64,000 bases of DNA from Buddleja alternifolia. Its lineage: Eukaryota > Streptophyta > Magnoliopsida > Lamiales > Scrophulariaceae. Shown here one piece after another: positions 59,001 through 64,000 of the stretch. The notes under the pieces were generated by a model, which had not been told where the DNA came from, did no database searches, and saw only the letters and a program-made list of their open reading frames with translations. The stretch is from assembly GCA_019426215.1 (NCBI GenBank), contig CM033393.1, positions 7,722,046 through 7,786,045 on the forward strand, given 5' to 3'. A program made the position numbers and the translations under genes. Positions within the stretch are counted from its first letter, which is position 1. Each line of letters starts with the position of its first letter.

Positions 59001-62000
59001 GAGCGCGTCTCTCACTTTCGCGAGTGAACAACTTTTTGTCCTTTTTCCTGAAAATCTGCTGCACAAAAGTTGGTGCTGCAGTCTTTGAATAGTTGACAGT
59101 CCAATAAGGTGGCTTCTCCGTACGTCTGAAAGTGCTTATCACATTTAATGCTCTTATCAGCATTTAATGCATTTGAATTAAATACCCGTTGGCATTTAAT
59201 GCTTTGAGAATATTTGCATTAAAACTCCTTCTGTATTTAGAAATAAATTCAGGTGAAATTAGTCATTAATAGACGCTTATTCAACCTTGAATCACTTCTA
59301 TCCTATAGGGTGACGCTTGGTGTAGCAGGTCATTCAAGACGCTTGGAATCTTCATCTTTATTCAGACTTCAGGCGCTTGAATTTTCAAACTTTACTTTTG
59401 ATAAACTCACTCAGAACAAATCAGACGCTCAGTTTAAGACAACTTAACCTGACAATCTAGAATAAATATAAAACAAAGCCTATTACAAATCTAACACTTC
59501 AAAGCTGAAAAACAAACTTACATATTTTGGGGTCTAACAAAAGGTCCTAATTGTCATCATCAAAACATCTAACATGAAATTCCTATCATGTTAAGACTAG
59601 GACAATAACACCTATATCCTTTTTGTAACCGAGAGTAACCCAGTAAAATGTGTTTTTATTGACTTGGGATCTAACTTCGTAACACGAGGACGAACATCAC
59701 GAACAAAACAAGTACTAGCAAATAAACGGGGTTCAATAGAAAACAAGGGTTTTGTCGGAAATAGGATTCTGTAAAGTATCTCACCACGAAGAACAGAAGA
59801 TGGCATACACTTAGTGAGAAAATAGGTTGTTGAGACAACATCCGCCGAAAAGTTTTTTTCGGGGCGTGTGTTTGGAAGAGCAGTGCTCTGGCTGTCTCAA
59901 TCAGGTGTCGGGTTTTTCTTTCAATGACCCTATTTCCAGATGGTGTTTATGTAATATATTGAGAGGAAAACTAGGTAAAATACATTTCATTATTCGTCAA
60001 TAGGAGAATCGAGCTTTTTAAACTTTTGAGTATCTGGTTTTAATAACAGTAGACAAGTGTATCTAGGGCCCATTATGTGTGTCTTTCTTGCCTGCATTAG
60101 TGCCTGATTGTGTTTTTCTTTTCTAACTATGATGAGAGACACATGATTAATATCATTAATTTCATGGTCGGTTTGCCTTGGTGTCTAGGTGAAAGCCTCT
60201 GTTTGACTAGAAGATATACTATGGTCACCAGTATTTGCCATAAACTCGTTTTTATCGTTGTCATTCATAAACCTGTCTCTTGTTTGATTTTCGGACTGTT
60301 ATATACTGTAACACAGGAAGTTTGTCTCAAGCTTCAGATCTGAACGAACTGGTACATTGGGGCCCTTCCTCGACATGACTGGTAATTCTTTGTTCATGAT
60401 GTGCAAATTTGACCTTTGTTTGACTGACATTGGTTCTATCCCACATATGAAAAGACAAGATGATGTAATATTTCTTTTGTTTTCTTTCTTAGATAGGCGA
60501 ACCTTTAGTTTATTCATAAGATTGTATACTAACATTGGTGCACTTTCTTTATCTGGATTTACATTGATTTAGTTATCCAACAACTTAATTGTTCTGCAAC
60601 ATATCACACATGTTAAACATAGGCCCTTCAGAATCTGATCACTCTTTGCTTTTGTTCCCCCAGAATTAGTATGGCGCTGTATCTTACGAAAGCAATTGAA
60701 GAAAGTCTTGGCTGTTATTCTTGGTTGCATGTCAGTTGCAATTCTCCTGGCTGAGGCTACTTTGTTAACTAGTGGGGTTGATTTATCCTTATTCTCCATC
60801 CTTATAAAATCAGTAGGACACGACGAGGTTCTTGTGCAGGTGTATATTCTGGCAACTTTACCAGCGTTCTCTTGATAATTGCATGCTTGTTTAGTAAAGA
60901 ATTTTTCAGAAATCTTCAGTAGGTTATTATGGTCTGATAAGTTTGCAATTAGACTTTGTGTGTATACTTTTCTTGGAGAAATTCATCATTTTCTTTATAA
61001 TGGATCTGGCTATGTATATATACGTGTGTGTGTGCTGTGATTTCACTGCTATAGTCTACTTTATACTAAACTACCCTATCTAATGTTACGCATGATTTAG
61101 AGTGCGTTTCATGTGCAGTCTCTCACGTTGGTATTTGTGTCTAATCACTTATATTCTTTTCATGCCAGGTCTTTGCTTTTGTTCCTCTGATGTACATGTG
61201 TATGTGCACATATTATTCACTTTTCAAAGTTGGAATGCTAATGTTCTATTCATTGACACCAAGACAGACAAGCTCTGTCAGCTTGTTAATGATATGCTCG
61301 TGAGTTCTCTCTGTTTCCTTTTATAAGGGAATATGCTACCAGTTGATTGATTAATTTCTATTGATGTTATAATGTTCTATGTAGCTAATAAACTCTTCCT
61401 TACTCTGCCTTCCAGAATGGTTGCTCGTTATGCACCTCCAATTTCATATAATTTTCTTAATCTCATTAGTCTCGAGGGACACAAGGAAACTATTTTTGAG
61501 CAGGTGAGCTTCCTATTTTGCTTATAGCCTATGCCTTTGAGTTTGTTCATGTGATGGTGCAATATTTTGCTCCTTATCACTGGATACATACTCAGATACA
61601 AGATTGATTCTATTTAATATATTGCATATCTCTGTAAACACATTGACAAATATTTGGAAATATCGAGAGTTCAATACATGACTGCCAAATTTGTAATTTG
61701 TACATAACTCCAGATCTCTGCGTCCACGAGCAATCACTTGCACTTAAAAAATAAGTCCTTTTTTCTTTTATAAGATATAAAAAAATTAAAAAGTTAAAAC
61801 TAAAATTGATAATATTATCACATTGGAAACCAAAGATAAATTATCTATACAAAAATCCAATTTATTATTCCCTGATTAAAGAGTCGAGGGTAATTTAGTC
61901 CAAAAACCATTGCACTTTAATTGTGTTAGTTTAAAAGTTAACTTAGGCCTTTTCAAATAAAAAGTTGGTGGAATGGGTTTTGGATTTTCTGGATGTAAAA

Positions 62001-63987
62001 GTTTACTTTACGGATTTTCTTAGCAAATTTTCCTAATAGTAATGTAGTGTTTATATTGTACTACCCTAATATGAACAATTGCAAGCTGTTTACCACATCT
62101 TTATCTGTGGTGTTAATTATAATTTCTTTTTTCTTGACAATTTGTAGCTTCTTTTTCGCTTTTAAGTTTCACTGTTCATATAGTTAGTTTTCGTTAGCAA
62201 TTTGAATTTGGTGCCTTGTGTGATTGTATTGTTGCTTAATTAGAAATTTATCTATGTTTGTTTGATTTGGGCTGAAAAACTTGTTGCAGCGCATGGGAAA
62301 CATTGATGATGCTGTACCCTTCTTCGGGGACGGATTTAACAGAATTTACCCCCTTATCATGGTTATCTACACAATTCTGGTAGCAAGCAATTTCTTTGAC
62401 AGGATCATCAGTTTCTTTGGCAACTGGAGGATATTTAGACTTCAGAGGGAAGCAGATGATATGGATGGGTTTGATCCATCTGGACTGCTTATACTGCAAA
62501 AAGGTAAATAATCTTGTCTGCATTACTACCATAATACTATACATTTCTTGTAACGTGATGTTCCAGTCATGAAAATAGTATTTCATATTTAATGTATATT
62601 ATACTCTCAAAATTTGATGTAATCCTACAGAAAGAACCTGGCTTGAACAAGGGCGAAAGGTAGGGGAGCATGTTATTCCATTGGCGAGAAATTTCAATGG
62701 CATGAGCGTGGATCTGGAGTCTGGCCGCCATAACAATGTATGTAATCTTTCCTCTACAATTTGCATCTTTTCATTCATATTAGGTGGAAAAGTGAATGCG
62801 AGAGACACATGCCATTGAAATATATTCCTGATTTTGTACTATTCCTTGTGTTCCAAATTTGTTGCTTTTGTTTCCTTTTTGGGCCGTGTACATAATTAAG
62901 ATTCCACTTTCTAAAATGAAATTTCCTCCCCAAATATGCCCTTTAAGTTGTAATGATGTGACAATACTAACTGTCGATCAAGGGCAAAACTGTAATATGC
63001 AAGAATGTTTACATTTTTGGCTGCCAGTTAAATGTTTGTGCTAGTGAAGCTAGGACAATAATTTTGGGACAGGGGAGTATTTATGAGCTTTGTTGTCGTA
63101 TTTGTTGGTGTTCTCAATTAGGGGCACTTTGGGTAGCTTTGATATGATTAAAAGTGATAGGACTAAAGACTAGATAAATTCATCTAACATGATTATATTG
63201 TCCATCATATCAAGAGTTTTGTTGATTGAAAAAAAACTGTGATAAATATGTCAATACTTATCCACTGTTCGATAGTTATGATATGACGAGATACTTGGCA
63301 TTTTCCCAAAATACCGTCTCTTTATGTTGGATAATCTTTTGACAATTATTCAATCACATTTTGTTTCAAATGTAAATTAATTAGTCTTTCAATTTGTTTA
63401 TCATTCATATCCTTCCCTTCCATCTTCGGCCAAATTACTTCTAATCCATAATATCTTTCACTTGATGTCAAAATTTACAGAATAACACAGTTGAAATGAA
63501 GGCCACACCCGACTCGAGCAAGGGCGATATAAAGGGAAGTTCATCAAGGCCTCAAAAAGATGACACAAGAAGGTATTCAGGGACCAAAGAAGCAATAAGC
63601 AGCAAATACACTGCCATAAGAGAACAAAGCAAATCCACATCAAACACAAAGCCAGTGGAGAATATCGCCTCTGCTAAAGTCTCATTGCTCAACTCCAGCA
63701 ACTCTCAGCCTAACAACACACCATTAGCTCATTCGGGTTTAGCTTCAAAATGGGCATCAATGAAACAAGGTTTTCAAACTTTTAAGGCAAATATAGAAGC
63801 AAAGAAATTGTTGCCTTTGCGTCAAGTTGAGGAAACCAAACTCTTGTCTCGTGCTTCTTCGTCCTCTGAATCGCTCGATCAAATATTTCAGAAATTAAAA
63901 AGACCGAGCGTAGATCATGGGCTTTCTAGTGATGATGATGAGGATGGAGATGACAATGCAATTAGAGTTTCAGGTCGAAGCAGATAA
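50093..63987 (+). CDS. LMBR1 domain-containing (LMBD2-type) multi-pass membrane protein
   Basis: Fourteen exons: 50,093-50,260; 52,449-52,525; 53,688-53,846; 54,547-54,766; 55,977-56,063; 56,154-56,293; 56,632-56,712; 60,317-60,381; 60,664-60,839; 61,169-61,299; 61,416-61,503; 62,290-62,503; 62,631-62,737; 63,481-63,987. All introns are GT-AG and the 2,220-base reading frame encodes 739 residues. The start gives the MWVFYLISLP opening typical of plant members, with A at -3. About nine membrane spans are predicted (near 4-22, 31-51, 65-88, 109-132, 139-165, 347-367, 392-414, 430-452, 483-503). A cytosolic loop (166-345) contains GGQLGENDMDYDTDEKS, and a 230-residue polar tail ends in an acidic SDDDEDGDD run. 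The family is related to lipocalin-receptor-like proteins; the plant role is not established. The gene looks intact. Confidence 0.95.
51761..52190. mobile_element. hAT-type MITE in intron 1
   Basis: A perfect 8-bp duplication CTTTAATT (51,753-51,760 and 52,191-52,198) flanks a 430-base element. Its ends, CTGAAAACCGGACCGGAC and GTCCGGTCCAGTTTTCA, are inverted repeats. The inside carries many ACCGGT-type words and an AT-rich middle. It sits about 250 bases before exon 2. Confidence 0.85.
57180..60050 (-). pseudogene. Copia pol fragment in intron 7, split by solo LTR H
   Basis: On the minus strand the right part (60,050-59,593) shows integrase C-terminal motifs (LFSIEPRLFASTCFV). After the H insertion the reading resumes (58,025-57,190) with VSANVTFMEH, a Pro-rich linker and the N-terminal part of RT (YQLDIKNAFLHEDL). 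Stops and frameshifts are frequent. The fragment is antisense to the host gene and accounts for most of the 3.6-kb intron. Confidence 0.8.
58030..59587 (-). mobile_element. Solo LTR H nested in the intron-7 Copia fragment
   Basis: The element has TG...CA ends (TGTTGGTCCC on the left, CCTATCA on the right) and a perfect duplication TGTTA (58,025-58,029 and 59,588-59,592). Removing it rejoins the Copia reading frame on the minus strand. The minus orientation is suggested by a TGATAGGAATT start followed by TTTTGATGATGACAA, a pattern seen at the start of plant LTRs. No internal genes remain. Confidence 0.8.
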
Positions 63988-64000
63988 CGTTGAGAGATGG

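Noticed and set aside
1..64000. CRISPR array, bacterial operon or defence system
   Set aside because: No short regularly spaced repeats or bacterial gene layout. Introns, LTRs and SINEs show that this is plant nuclear DNA.

Overview
This is a nuclear window from a flowering plant, most likely a eudicot. It is AT-rich and packed with plant retrotransposons, solo LTRs, MITEs and tRNA-derived SINEs. It holds one intact host gene, with 14 exons and GT-AG introns. The species cannot be fixed from the sequence; an asterid is only a guess. I saw no bacterial genes, CRISPR array, rRNA or functional tRNA gene.

Layout. 1-7,490: two related Ty3/gypsy (Tat-type) LTRs facing each other. The left one (586-1,093, +) closes an element that lies mostly outside the window. 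The right one (6,978-7,490, -) heads a decayed gag-protease element without pol. 8,157-13,290: a solo LTR (F) split by a second solo LTR (G), a Mutator-type MITE, a 110-bp tandem duplication, a Copia remnant and a hAT MITE. 14,017-24,541: element B, a complete Tat-lineage retrotransposon with 622-bp LTRs and a perfect 5-bp target duplication. It has gag-protease-RT-dual RNase H-integrase on the + strand and a spliced antisense ORF on the - strand. 25,510-33,947: two inverted solo LTRs of one family (C1 +, C2 -). C2 was later hit by solo LTR D and by a deleted Copia element E. 34,420-38,567: hAT, Mutator-type and CACTA-type MITEs, a 58-bp minisatellite and a SINE. 38,786-44,824: a nearly full-length L1-clade LINE (-). 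45-49.5 kb: a LINE fragment, a hAT-like MITE, a second SINE and a long hairpin.

50,093-63,987: the host gene, predicted to encode a 739-residue LMBR1/LMBD2-type multi-pass membrane protein. Every junction rejoins the frame and the stop lies 13 bases from the window edge. Intron 1 carries a hAT MITE. Intron 7 (3.6 kb) carries an antisense Copia fragment that was itself entered by a solo LTR (H).

How it fits together: almost everything before 49 kb is transposon-derived. Target duplications give a relative order: C2 is older than D and E, F is older than G, and the intron-7 Copia is older than H. Five or six solo LTRs against one intact LTR element indicate active removal by LTR-LTR recombination. 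The most unusual object is element B, which combines a spliced antisense gene, a second RNase H domain and intron-like interruptions of its integrase.
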